Shown: positions 8,716-17,070 of the stretch, one piece after another
Layout: each line of letters starts with the position of its first letter
Numbering within the stretch: position 1 is the stretch's first letter
Source of the DNA: Pseudorhodobacter wandonensis
GTDB taxonomy: Bacteria; Pseudomonadota; Alphaproteobacteria; Rhodobacterales; Rhodobacteraceae
NCBI RefSeq assembly: GCF_001202035.1
Contig: NZ_LGHT01000044.1
Span: 248,001 to 312,000 of the forward strand
Direction: 5' to 3'
Length of the DNA: 64,000 nt
Made by a program: the position numbers and the translations under genes
The notes under the pieces: generated by a model
What the model was told of the DNA's origin: nothing
Database searches by the model: none
What the model saw: only the letters and a program-made list of their open reading frames with translations

Positions 8716-8821
8716 GCTCTTGGAACCGTTGAACGGCTTGACCAAGGTGTAGACAGCGCAAGTCCTTAGAAATGCGTCACGCCAAACCATGCCGCAAGGC
8801 CGGAGATCGACAGCGCAATCA

Positions 8822-9650
8822 TCAATGCCTAGGGTCTGGACTCATTGAGTTTATAAGCCAGCAGATGACAATGGCCGCGACAGCGATTGCTGACAGAAAG
8901 ACCTTCGGACATCTATCGTATCGGGTCGCCACACGCCGCCAATCCTTCAGTTTGCCGAACATGATCTCGATCCGATTGCGCCGTTTGTATCAGCGCTTGT
9001 CGTACTTCACAGCCTTCTTCCGCTGTTTCCGACCAGAGATGCAGGCTCGTATGCCTTTGCCTTTCAATGCTTCTCTGAACCAATCCGCGTCATAGCCCCG
9101 GTCGCCGAGCAGCCAATCGACATTCGGCAAGCTGCTCAACAAAGCCCGCGCGCCGATATAATCGCTGACCTGGCCCGCCGTGACGAAGAGGTGGTGAGGC
9201 CTGCCCTGACTGTCGCAAATTGCGTGAAGCTTCGTGTTCATGCCGCCCTACGTCCGGCCGATCAGGCGGCCACGCCCCCCTTTTTGATGCCCATGCTGGT
9301 CGCGGTCCGGTGTGCCTTCGGATAGGTCGTGTCGATCATGACCGTCTTCTCCTCGCCGTGCTCCGCGGCCAGACCCACCATGATCTGCGCGAAGATACTT
9401 TTGTCACTCCACCGCTTCCAACGGTTGTAGAGTGTCTCGTGCGGCCCGTATGCACTCGGTGCATCGTACCATCGTAAGTCGTTGTGATTGATAAATATTA
9501 TTCCATTCAAAACACACCGGTCATCAACGCGAGGCTTGCCGTGGGACTTGGGAAAGTAGGGCTCAAGGCGCGCCATCTGCGCGTCGCTCAGCCAGAAGAG
9601 GTCAGACGTGTCACTGCTCGCTTTTCCAGCGATGAAGTGCGCCGACAAAC
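8822..9650 (-). pseudogene. IS5-family transposase, interrupted
   Basis: The first part (to 9262) reads SDTSDLFWLSDAQMARLEPYFPKSHGKP and continues to a MIDTTYPKAHRTA segment and a run AAAAAGGGGGG, where IS427-group elements change frame. The second part carries GRLIGRT, then a TAG where relatives have lysine before GGMNTKLHAICD, then GDRGYDADWFREAL and KYDKR. A TGA follows where relatives read arginine before YKRRNRIEIMFGKLKDWRR. A start ATG is also missing. So besides the possible programmed frameshift there are two nonsense codons. The reading frame runs a few codons past the left repeat. Confidence 0.8.
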
Positions 9651-9673
9651 GGGAATGAATGAGTCCTGACCCT
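8831..9673 (-). mobile_element. IS5-family (IS427-like) insertion sequence, decayed
   Basis: An 843-base element bounded by imperfect terminal inverted repeats: AGGGTCTGGACTCATTGAGT at 8831-8850 and, inverted at 9654-9673, AGGGTCAGGACTCATTCATT (17 of 20 identical). The interior encodes an IS5-type DDE transposase on the minus strand in two frames. A target duplication is not obvious; the left end sits in a CTAG. The copy looks incapable of autonomous movement (see the transposase entry). Confidence 0.85.
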
Positions 9674-9682
9674 GGAAACAAT

Positions 9683-9761
9683 CTGTGATCAAATCCGCAG
9701 TGACGGGGTCGGATGCGTAGGTCCAAAAGCCCTTGACTGGGACGTCCCCGTTACCGAAGTC
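9683..9761 (-). repeat. 79-base dispersed repeat, copy A
   Basis: By hand alignment this stretch, read on the minus strand, matches 13386-13464 of the plus strand at 66 of 79 positions without a gap. It starts 10 bases outside the right end of the IS5 element. In one frame both copies read a similar peptide (…DVPVKGFWTYASDPVTAD… here), so they may come from homologous coding sequence that I cannot name. Confidence 0.6.
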
Positions 9762-9765
9762 TTGA

Positions 9766-10000
9766 TCCCAAGATGATCCGCACAGAGAATCTTAATCTGG
9801 AATTTACCATCGGTTTCCTCTGCCGCCCAATTTGACAGGGTCGCCATGCCATTAGTCAACGCACGCGCGTTTCCGAGCAGCGAAACTTTCCAAAATACCG
9901 GCGGGCCATCAGTATTGGCCGCCATGGCCGGTAATTGCAGTGCCGTGCAGGCCAGGCCGCTGCAAAGAGTGGATTCAAGTTGGGCTACGTCTTTTCCCAC
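9766..10000 (-). pseudogene. Truncated TRAP transporter solute-binding protein (probable malonate binder)
   Basis: The minus strand directly after matB carries a strong ribosome site (GGAGGAGGG at 10036-10028) but no start codon at proper spacing. It then encodes a signal-peptide-like stretch (TLCSGLACTALQLPAMAA) and the opening of a DctP-type binding protein (VFWKVSLLGNARALTNG… then TDGKFQIKIL). The match ends near 9770 at the repeat and IS5 element, and no DctQ or DctM follows. In Rhodobacter capsulatus a malonate TRAP system (MatPQM) accompanies the matAB genes, so this is most likely what is left of matP. Confidence 0.6.
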
Positions 10001-10041
10001 TCAAAATGATTGGGTTTCAGCTTGGTACCCTCCTCCGGTTT

Positions 10042-11538
10042 TCAGCCGGAATAGGTTTTTCGCAGGATGTTTTTCTGCACTTTGCCCATTGTGTTGCGCG
10101 GTAGGTCTCGGACGATCTCTAATCTGCGAGGATGTTTGAACCGTGCCAGATGTGGCGTGATTTCTGCCAGCAGCGCGGCCGGGTCTAGCGTGATGCCGGT
10201 TTCCGGCACGACGACGGCGATGGTTTCTTCGCCAAAATCCGCATTCGGCACGCCGAACACTGCGGATTCGTTTACCCCCGGCAAGGCATCAAGCAGAACC
10301 TCGATTTCTTTGGGATAGATGTTGTAGCCGCCCGAAATGATCAGATCTTTTTGCCGCCCGACGATCATCAAATAGCCGTCTGGATCAATCTGCCCCAAAT
10401 CACCGGTGATAAAAAAGCCGTTTTCGCGCAGTTCTTCGGCGGTCTTTTCGGGCATCCGCCAATAGCCGCCAAAGACGTTAGGGCCGCGCACCTCGATCAT
10501 GCCGGTTTCGCCTTGCGGCAATTCGGCGCCGGTGTTCGGGTCGGTGATCTTGATTTCGGTGCCGGGCAAGGCAAAGCCAACGGTACCGGAGCGGCGCTCA
10601 CCCGTATAGGGGTTGGATGCGTTCATGTTGGTTTCGGTCATGCCATAACGTTCAAGAATGCGGTGACCGGTGCGGGCCTCAAACTGCGTATGGGTATCGG
10701 CCAAAAGCGGGGCAGAGCCCGATACAAACAGCCGCATATGGGCGGCTGCATCGCGGGTAAACGCAGGTTCGGCCAGCAGCCGCGTGTAAAAGGTTGGCAC
10801 GCCCATCAGGGCCGTGGCGCGTGGCAGATCGGCCAGCACGGCCTCGGGTTTGAAAGCCGCGTGGAAAATCATCGCGCCGCCGGTCAGCGCGACAACATTC
10901 ACCGCAACAAACAGCCCGTGCGTGTGAAAGATTGGCAAAGCATGCAGCAAGACGTCCTTGTCGGTAAACTGCCACAGATCGGCCAGCACCGTGGCGTTTG
11001 ACAGCAGGTTTGCGTGGCTGAGCATCGCACCTTTTGACCGACCAGTGGTACCGGATGTATACAGAATTGCCGCCAAATCGCCTGCCGCGCAAGCCACCAC
11101 ATCATGGTTTTCGGCGGCTATGGCGGCGGCATCTGACAGGCTGCCAGTGCCATTGGCATTTAGCGTCAGCAAGGCTGCGCCGTTCAGAATCTCGGTCATC
11201 GCTGCGGCATCCTTGCCGGCGCAGATCACCAAGCGCGGTTCGGCGTCGCCCAGAAAATACGACAGCTCGCTGGTGGTATAGGCCGTGTTCAGCGGCAACA
11301 GCACCAAACCACTGCGCACACAGGCAGCATAGACCGCCAGCGCCATTGGCGACTTGGCCACCTGCAGCGCCACCCGGTCGCCCTTGGCCAAGCCAAGCCC
11401 CGCAAAGACGTTTGCAAGCTGGGCAGACAATGTGACAAACGCACCATAGGTCAGCGTGCCCCCGCCTTCGACAAACATAAAGGGGGCGGTGCTGTCGGTG
11501 TGGCGGCCAAAAAGGGGGTCGAACAAAACGTTGGTCAT
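10042..11538 (-). CDS. matB: Malonyl-CoA synthetase
   Basis: A 498-residue adenylate-forming enzyme. The ATP-binding P-loop is LYTSGTTGRSKGAMLSH at about residue 160, the YGMTETNMNASNPY motif is in the middle, and the C-terminal GRQKDLIISGGYNIYPKEIE and PRNTMGKVQKNILR (with the catalytic lysine) complete the fold. Placement four bases into the end of malonyl-CoA decarboxylase makes the malonate role firm: malonate + CoA + ATP gives malonyl-CoA, which the upstream gene product decarboxylates to acetyl-CoA. The TRAP gene that should follow is destroyed. Confidence 0.93.
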   Translation of the reverse strand: MTNVLFDPLFGRHTDSTAPFMFVEGGGTLTYGAFVTLSAQLANVFAGLGLAKGDRVALQVAKSPMALAVYAACVRSGLVLLPLNTAYTTSELSYFLGDAEPRLVICAGKDAAAMTEILNGAALLTLNANGTGSLSDAAAIAAENHDVVACAAGDLAAILYTSGTTGRSKGAMLSHANLLSNATVLADLWQFTDKDVLLHALPIFHTHGLFVAVNVVALTGGAMIFHAAFKPEAVLADLPRATALMGVPTFYTRLLAEPAFTRDAAAHMRLFVSGSAPLLADTHTQFEARTGHRILERYGMTETNMNASNPYTGERRSGTVGFALPGTEIKITDPNTGAELPQGETGMIEVRGPNVFGGYWRMPEKTAEELRENGFFITGDLGQIDPDGYLMIVGRQKDLIISGGYNIYPKEIEVLLDALPGVNESAVFGVPNADFGEETIAVVVPETGITLDPAALLAEITPHLARFKHPRRLEIVRDLPRNTMGKVQKNILRKTYSG

Positions 11539-12842
11539 GTGTCAGCCTTGCTTGTCTGGATAGGGGCGGATTTAAGTAGGGTTGTGATGGCACGCGAGGT
11601 GGCGATAGTGCCGGTTGTTGTGAACCCTTCGATATTACGGTCAATTTTGGCGGGGTCATAGAGGTAGTTGACCATCGCACCATAAGACCCGCGCTGCCCG
11701 TTTTCGGACGTATCGCCGTGGGGATGAACCTCTTGCACGATCGCGCCATTGCCAAGATGAAACCGCGCCACGGCATTGACCGGGCTGCCATCGGGCCGTT
11801 TCTCATGCACCAGATAATGCGCGATATAGCGGCGCAGCAGGGCTGTGCTTTTGTCGTCGGGGTGCGTCAGAGCCGCGCGCAGCGGCTTGGCCTCGGCCAC
11901 GGGCAGGGTTTCCAGCTGGCCGTCAAGCCACGCGCGATAGCCGGGTATCGGCGAGAGGGTGACAAAAGTTTTCAGCTGCGGTTGGCTGATCGACAGATCC
12001 TCGACCACATGTTTGATCAATGCGTTGCCAAAGGAAATGCCGCGCAGGCCCGCCTGACAGTTCGAGATCGAGTAGAACACCGCCGTATCCATCTGCTGGG
12101 CCGAGGCGGCTGCGCGATCTTCGGCCAGCAAGGATTGGATATTCCCGGGGATGCCATTGGTCAGCGCCACTTCGACAAAGATCAGCGGTTCTTCGGGCAT
12201 GCAGGGGTGAAAATAGGCGTAGCACTGGCGATCTTCGGGTACCAAACGCAGGCGCAACGCCTCCCAGCTGTCAATCGCATGAACGGCCTCATAGGCGATA
12301 ATCTTTTCAAGGATATTCGCCGGGCTGTTCCAGTTGATCCGCCGCAGCACCAGAAAGCCGGGGTTGAACCAAGACGCAAACAGATGCGCGAAATCGAGAT
12401 CGATGCGGGCCAAAGACGGCTCGTTGCGCATTGCTTCGAACAGATCGCAGCGCATGGCAACCAGATCGGCGGTAGCCCCCTGAATCCGGTTCAGGCGGCG
12501 CAATATTTCCTGACGGCGCGGTTCGGCCTGTGTGATCAGCGCGGCCAGATCTTGGGGCGCGCGGGTTTTGCCGTAACGCTGCGCGAGGGCCACTACGGTT
12601 TCGGGGTCGATATCAAAGCCATCGGCCAAATGGCGAAAGAAGTCGGCCCGCTGACCGGCATCAAGGCCACGGTATTTCTGCAAAATCGCACGCGCAACCT
12701 TGGTGGCCGAGACATCACCGATATCAGACAGTAATACCTCGCACAGCTGTTCAATCGGGCGGGTATCGCGGGCAGTGGTTGCCTGCTGCGCACGGTTGGT
12801 TATTGTCGCCAATAGGTCCGTCAGAAAGTTGGACTGAAGCAT
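11535..12842 (-). CDS. matA: Malonyl-CoA decarboxylase
   Basis: A 435-residue malonyl-CoA decarboxylase (MCD family). The N-terminal half is the helical domain and the C-terminal half the acetyltransferase-like catalytic domain with FVTLSPIPGYRAWL (catalytic serine) and VARFHLGNGA (catalytic histidine). It converts malonyl-CoA to acetyl-CoA and CO2. The stop overlaps the matB start by four bases (ATGA), indicating translational coupling. The upstream region has an inverted-repeat candidate operator at 12913-12938, but the usual MatR-type regulator is not in the window, only decayed sequence. Confidence 0.93.
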   Translation of the reverse strand: MLQSNFLTDLLATITNRAQQATTARDTRPIEQLCEVLLSDIGDVSATKVARAILQKYRGLDAGQRADFFRHLADGFDIDPETVVALAQRYGKTRAPQDLAALITQAEPRRQEILRRLNRIQGATADLVAMRCDLFEAMRNEPSLARIDLDFAHLFASWFNPGFLVLRRINWNSPANILEKIIAYEAVHAIDSWEALRLRLVPEDRQCYAYFHPCMPEEPLIFVEVALTNGIPGNIQSLLAEDRAAASAQQMDTAVFYSISNCQAGLRGISFGNALIKHVVEDLSISQPQLKTFVTLSPIPGYRAWLDGQLETLPVAEAKPLRAALTHPDDKSTALLRRYIAHYLVHEKRPDGSPVNAVARFHLGNGAIVQEVHPHGDTSENGQRGSYGAMVNYLYDPAKIDRNIEGFTTTGTIATSRAITTLLKSAPIQTSKADT

Positions 12843-12912
12843 TGGGCCTACCCCTGTCTCATGCGCATGGGCACATTTATTTTATCGTATGTAAACAGAT
12901 TCAGAAATTCTT

Positions 12913-12938
12913 GACAATAAAAATCGATATTATTTGTC
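12913..12938. promoter_or_regulatory. Imperfect palindrome upstream of the malonate genes
   Basis: GACAA and TTGTC half-sites face each other around a central ATCGAT in an AT-rich region 70-95 bases upstream of the matA start. Spacing and composition suit a GntR-type dimer. On the minus strand a TTGTCA at this spot could also be a -35 element. Confidence 0.35.
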
Positions 12939-13099
12939 CGTGTTAATAAAAATCGGCAAATACTGCAGGCGACACGGTGTCTACCTGATCAAGGACGCCA
13001 AAGACCAAAACATGACGGATGCAGCGTCGGGAAAAAGTCTATGCCCTAGCGTGAGCTGTATCGTACACATTCGGATAGGCGGCTACGACGTTTCAGAAT

Positions 13100-13380
13100 C
13101 CGGCGAACTTAATGCGGCCGCGCTGATGATCATCATTGGTAAAATTGGGCGCTATATTACTGAAGAAAACGCGCTCGACCAGGTGTTTGCCTATAAAGTG
13201 TTAAACGACGGCTCTTTGCGCGACTGCCAACGTAAAACCCACCAACGGACGCCGGGCAAGACCTTTGACCAAACCGGCGCGATTGGCCCTCTTGTGGTCG
13301 CCCCAAAAGATCTGCCCGCAAGCGCTTCCGGGCTGAAAATCGATAATGGCGTTGGGGCTGCAATCCTGCAAAGGTCTAAA
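13100..13380 (+). pseudogene. Fragment of a fumarylacetoacetate-hydrolase-family gene
   Basis: About 80 codons match the middle of FAH-family enzymes of the ureidoglycolate-lyase/2,4-diketo-3-deoxy-sugar-acid hydrolase type: IIGKIGRYITEENALDQVF, then VLNDGSLRD, then QRTPGKTFDQTGAIGP and PASASGLKI. The N-terminal metal-binding part and the C-terminus are missing, and the region upstream to 12940 is not recognisable. It lies between the malonate genes and IS remnants, about 1.1 kb from the sugar-lactonase gene. The intact gene might once have served the same sugar-acid pathway. Confidence 0.6.
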
Positions 13381-13385
13381 CTCAA

Positions 13386-13464
13386 AACTTCCTTAACAGG
13401 GACGTCCCAATCGCGGGCCTTTGGATATACGCTTCCGACCGCGTCACTGCGGATTTTATCACAG
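13386..13464 (+). repeat. 79-base dispersed repeat, copy B
   Basis: Matches the minus strand of 9683-9761 at 66 of 79 positions. It joins the end of the FAH fragment to the IS110 remnant. The equivalent frame reads …DVPIAGLWIYASDRVTAD…; most differences are conservative in that frame. Confidence 0.6.
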
Positions 13465-14160
13465 CTAGTTTCTCAGCCGTCCTGCTTTCTCCGCGGCCTT
13501 CGCCTGAGTTCACCTCGGGGTGCATGTTTCGGTCCGTGGTCAGCGCGATGGCTGCCAACACGATGCTGCCTGAGACATCGCGTTCGCCCGACTGGTTGCG
13601 TGATGGCGTCATGCCGACCCACGGGCCAATACTCTTAGAAGATGAAAACCGGCTGGGATCATCGACGGCTGATCTGTAGGTTAGCGCGACAACAGCTCCC
13701 ACTCCCGTTGCCCGGCAGGGCATTGCAAAGAAATGGCCCGAGAGCGAGCATCGACATAAGGTGACGACATGCAGGGGTATCCAGAGCCATCTGGCGGGCA
13801 AGGCGTTCCAATCCCGCCAGCTCCTTTCGCAAGGATGCCCGTGCCAGAAGCATAGGACCTGTCGCGGCTTCCAGCATTGAGTTGCCATGCGCCAACTCGT
13901 GAAATCGGTGTTCATAGCGGTCCCGAAAGATGGCACCAGCTTTCAACCTAAAGCTCCGCAACAGCCCACGCATAAACATTTCCAGGTCAATCATAGCCTG
14001 CTGGATGCCCTTTCAGGCCCCGAGCACGGCACGATCCTTTTGCGCCGAGACGGATTTGCAGTGAACGGGCCGGAACCAGCCAAGGTGAAGCAGGCGCGCA
14101 ATGCCCTCGGCATCCCGCCGGTCCGTCTTGATTGGCATCGCCTTCAGGGCGTCCTTCGCT
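13465..14160 (-). pseudogene. IS110-family transposase remnant
   Basis: Read on the minus strand the pieces are in order. IKTDRRDAEGIARLLHLGWF and RPVHCKSVSAQK come from the DEDD-type N-terminal domain. A TGA follows where relatives have arginine, then QQAMIDLEMFMRGLLRSFRL. After a frame change come GVGAVVALTYRSAVDDPSRF and IGPWVGMTPSRNQSGERDV from the C-terminal domain. The first roughly 80 codons and the true C-terminus are absent. At least one nonsense codon and one frameshift make it inactive. Confidence 0.75.
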
Positions 14161-14466
14161 GTCGCAGATGGCGTGAAACTAGGTGTTCATACAGTCTTTG
14201 GTTCAGCCAATCAGGCGGTCGCGCCCCTTTTACGCCCTTGCTGGACCCCGTTCGGTGGGCATTGAAGTAGGTTGTGTCGATCATCACGGACTTCTGTTCG
14301 CAGTGTTCGACGGCCAGACCGAGTCTCATCCTGTAGTGGTAGAATTGCGCGGAACCTCTCGTCCGACCGATGGCGGGCGGTTGCGCATTGCGTTCGACCC
14401 TGCAGCAGCGCTTGTGTTTGACGCAGAGAGCGGCCTGCGCATGCGCTGATATTTCGCCTCGCCAAA
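14161..14466 (-). pseudogene. IS5-family transposase remnant
   Basis: The minus strand shows EHCEQKSVMIDTTYFNAHRT, SSKGVKGARP and, in a shifted frame, a degenerate GRDRLIG…MNT…FHAICDSEG. These are the central IS5 transposase motifs, also present in the element at 8831-9673, but the sequences differ enough to come from another member. Upstream of it the frame degenerates by 14466. It abuts the IS110 remnant directly at about 14160, so one element probably inserted into or recombined with the other. Confidence 0.65.
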
Positions 14467-14489
14467 CTGGAAATGGCGGGGCGAATGGC

Positions 14490-15347
14490 TTACTCGGTCG
14501 GCCAGTTTACACGGTAGGGTGGCAAACCAGCTACTTCCATCTGTGCAGCAAAAAGGCCGCCAGCCTGCGGGTTGGCGGCTTTTTCGGCTGCGCTCATGCT
14601 AAAGGTGCCAGTGGTGATGAACAGCGTCTTCAGGTCCGGTCCGCCGAAGGTGCAGTTGGTCTCGATCTGGCAAGGAACGTCAATCTGCGCCGTGACCTCG
14701 CCCTCTGGCGTCATGCCCAGAACCTGCCCGCGATCGCAAATCGCAACCCAAAGCGTTCCGTGTGAATCCACGGTCATTCCGTCCGCTTTTCCAGTACTGT
14801 CATCAAAGCGACGAAGTACGTGCCACCTGTCGTTTTCGTATAGGTGCAAAACGCCTGGCACGCTGTCGATGAAATACATCCGCTTGCCATCCGGGCTAAA
14901 GGCAAGCCCGTTTGAAATGGTGGTTCCGGTCATCATCACATCTGGTCGGCCCCCCCGATAGCGATAAAGCGCGCCAGTCGCGCCCTTTGCACCTTCGGAC
15001 ATCGTGCCAACCCAGAGCGCCCCATCCGGTCCGGCGATCATATCGTTCAGGCGGTTGCCGGGGATATTGGGCTCAGGGTCGTGCAGAGCAACGATCTCGC
15101 CGGTCGTGGGATTGACCCGCCCCAGCCCGTGCTTTGTGGCAATCAGCAGCCCCCCGCGCTTATCCAGTGCCAATGCGCTTATCAGGTATGGCAAGGCAAG
15201 GCGTGTGGCCCGCCCTGTCGCGGGGTCATAAGAGTGCAAAGCCTCGCCAGAGATATCGACCCACCACAGGCGGGAACGGTCTGGATCCCAAATCAGTCCC
15301 TCGCCGCATCCGGCCTTGGCGGCATCTGCGCAAATCGGTAAGATCAT
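14490..15347 (-). CDS. SMP-30/gluconolactonase-family sugar lactonase
   Basis: A 285-residue six-bladed beta-propeller hydrolase. Metal-ligand candidates are the Glu in AGCGEGLIWD, the Asn in GNRLNDMIAGPDGALWVGT and the Asp in ADGMTVDSHGTLWVA, as in SMP-30 and bacterial aldonolactonases. It should hydrolyse a sugar-acid lactone in the cytoplasm, the second step of non-phosphorylative sugar oxidation. I used the ATG at 15347 (MILPICADAAKAG); the upstream extension to 15548 runs through the divergent regulatory region. It is divergent from a GntR gene with a clear inverted repeat between them. Which sugar is oxidised is not readable. Confidence 0.88.
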   Translation of the reverse strand: MILPICADAAKAGCGEGLIWDPDRSRLWWVDISGEALHSYDPATGRATRLALPYLISALALDKRGGLLIATKHGLGRVNPTTGEIVALHDPEPNIPGNRLNDMIAGPDGALWVGTMSEGAKGATGALYRYRGGRPDVMMTGTTISNGLAFSPDGKRMYFIDSVPGVLHLYENDRWHVLRRFDDSTGKADGMTVDSHGTLWVAICDRGQVLGMTPEGEVTAQIDVPCQIETNCTFGGPDLKTLFITTGTFSMSAAEKAANPQAGGLFAAQMEVAGLPPYRVNWPTE

Positions 15348-15356
15348 CTTGGCACT

Positions 15357-15377
15357 TTCGTAAAAATAATGTACGAA
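15357..15377. promoter_or_regulatory. Inverted repeat TTCGTA-N9-TACGAA between lactonase and GntR genes
   Basis: A perfect 6-base inverted repeat in the 42-96 base divergent region. The core AAAATAATGTACGAA recurs almost unchanged upstream of the sulfatase gene (18555-18573). It is the best candidate operator of the adjacent GntR regulator. Confidence 0.6.
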
Positions 15378-15443
15378 TCTATATAAATCATGCGCGATAA
15401 GGTGGCCAGCCTTAAAGCCCCAGAATATTTGGTTGAAGATCTT

Positions 15444-16145
15444 ATGAGCACATTCGGTCCCATTGCCCTTGCCGCAGACGAGGTAGATGCTTCGCAAGGC
15501 TCGATCTATGACGCGATCCGCCATGACATCCTGTCCGGCGCGCTGCAAGCAAACGCGCGGCTAAAGATCTCGGATCTGGCGAAGCAGCACAACACCTCGA
15601 CCAATCCTGTCCGCGAGGCGCTGCAGCAGTTGCGCGGCGAAGGGCTGGTGCTGTTCATTCCCAATCAGGGCGCGCGCGTGCGGCCCATCGATATGGAGTT
15701 CGTGCGCGACGTGGCAGAAGTAGGCTATCAGTTGGAACCCTATTTGCTGAAACTGTTTGCCACGATGGCCAGCGCCGAGGATATTGCCGAGTTGGAACGC
15801 ATCCAGTCGGAAATTGAGACGCTCAATTTTTCCGATAAGGCGCGGCATACCGAGTTAAATCACGCGTTCCACGAATACATGTATGAGCGCCACTACAACC
15901 GCGTTGCCTTTGGTGTCTGGAAGCAACACCGCGAAATCTTGGGCTCCATCAGCACGCGCGTTCCGATTGCCATCGGGCGACAAGAGGCTATCATCCACGA
16001 GCACCGCGCCCTAATTGACGCCATCAAGGCGAAGGATGTGAAACAAGCCGTGACGGTGCTGAACCAACATATTCAAGACGCCGGCCGCCATGTGGTAGAT
16101 CAGTTGCGGATCGACCAGATGCGCAGGCGCGGTCGCAATGGGTAA
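15444..16145 (+). CDS. GntR-family regulator (FCD subgroup)
   Basis: A 233-residue regulator with an N-terminal winged helix (IYDAIRHDILSGALQAN, LAKQHNTSTNPVREALQQLRGEGL) and a C-terminal all-helical FCD domain. Its metal/ligand histidines are suggested by TELNHAFHEYMY and IHEHRALIDAI. FCD regulators usually bind sugar acids or other carboxylates and release DNA. An in-frame ATG at 15390 would overlap the presumed promoter, so I prefer 15444. The stop overlaps the start of the formylglycine-generating enzyme gene by eight bases, so regulator and sulfatase-activating enzyme are co-expressed. Confidence 0.88.
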   Translation: MSTFGPIALAADEVDASQGSIYDAIRHDILSGALQANARLKISDLAKQHNTSTNPVREALQQLRGEGLVLFIPNQGARVRPIDMEFVRDVAEVGYQLEPYLLKLFATMASAEDIAELERIQSEIETLNFSDKARHTELNHAFHEYMYERHYNRVAFGVWKQHREILGSISTRVPIAIGRQEAIIHEHRALIDAIKAKDVKQAVTVLNQHIQDAGRHVVDQLRIDQMRRRGRNG

Positions 16146-17070
16146 GATCGGCTGCTGCGCGCCTTCGCGGGGCCGCAGCGCAGGTCTGGCGGCGCCTTTT
16201 CTGGCGGCCAATTCCGGCGTGCATCTGCGCAACTGTGTTCCTGTGCCGGGGGGCGTTGCCCTTGTTGGAACTGATCGGCCGCAGATCATCGCAGACGGCG
16301 AAGGCCCGTTGATTCGCAAACGCCTCCGGGATTTATGGTGGGAAAAGGGCGCAACCAGCGTCGCGCAGTTTCGGCAATTCGTGGCCGCGACCGGCTATCG
16401 CACTGTCGCCGAAAGATGGGGCTGGTCTTTCGTGTTTTACAGCCATTTGCCGGACAATGGCGAAGGCTCGCTTGGGATTGAAGGGCTGGAATGGTGGCGG
16501 CGGATCGACGGCGCGCATTGGGCGCGGCCAACTGGACCGCAAGGGATGGACGCGCAAGACGCGTTGCCTGTGACGCATGTGTCCTGGCAAGATGCCTGCG
16601 CTTTCGCGACTTGGGCAGAAGGGCGCTTGCCCAAAGAGGCCGAGTGGGAGCATGCAGCCCGCGGCGGCCTTGGCGATGTGCCTTTCCCGTGGGGCGATGA
16701 TGAGCCTTCGGACGAGAACGCGCATCTGGTCAACATCTGGCAGGGCCGTTTCCCGAACTGTGATACCGGTGCCGATGGCTTTACTGCCCCCGCGCCCGTC
16801 TTGGTCTTTGAACCGAACGGCTACGGGTTGCACCAAATGGTCGGCAATGTTTGGGAATGGACTGCCGAGCCGTTCGTGGTGCGCGGCGCCTCGCGCGCGG
16901 CAAGGCAGCTCAACGCCAAGGCAAAGGGGCAGAAATTGCTCAAGGGTGGGTCGTTTCTGTGCCATCGCAGCTATTGCTACCGTTACCGTATTGCAGCCCG
17001 AACCGGAAATACCCCGGACAGCACAAGCGGCCATACGGGGTTTCGTGTGGTTTATGATCGCGCGCCGTAA
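16138..17070 (+). CDS. Formylglycine-generating enzyme (sulfatase-modifying factor, SUMF1 family)
   Basis: A 310-residue FGE-sulfatase domain protein. The C-terminal motif GGSFLCHRSYCYRYR, then AARTGNTPDS, reproduces the human FGE active site, with both catalytic cysteines present (here Cys275 and Cys280). VGNVWEWTAEP and GGS motifs of the lectin-like fold are also present. It oxidises the cysteine of a CxPxR sulfatase motif to C-alpha-formylglycine in an O2- and copper-dependent reaction. No signal peptide is apparent. The obvious client is the sulfatase encoded tail-to-tail one base away. It is translationally coupled to the upstream GntR gene. Confidence 0.93.
   Translation: MGKIGCCAPSRGRSAGLAAPFLAANSGVHLRNCVPVPGGVALVGTDRPQIIADGEGPLIRKRLRDLWWEKGATSVAQFRQFVAATGYRTVAERWGWSFVFYSHLPDNGEGSLGIEGLEWWRRIDGAHWARPTGPQGMDAQDALPVTHVSWQDACAFATWAEGRLPKEAEWEHAARGGLGDVPFPWGDDEPSDENAHLVNIWQGRFPNCDTGADGFTAPAPVLVFEPNGYGLHQMVGNVWEWTAEPFVVRGASRAARQLNAKAKGQKLLKGGSFLCHRSYCYRYRIAARTGNTPDSTSGHTGFRVVYDRAP

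Noticed and set aside
9484-9669. Plus-strand open frame across the IS5 right end
   Set aside because: It is antisense to the recognisable transposase and ends inside the terminal repeat.
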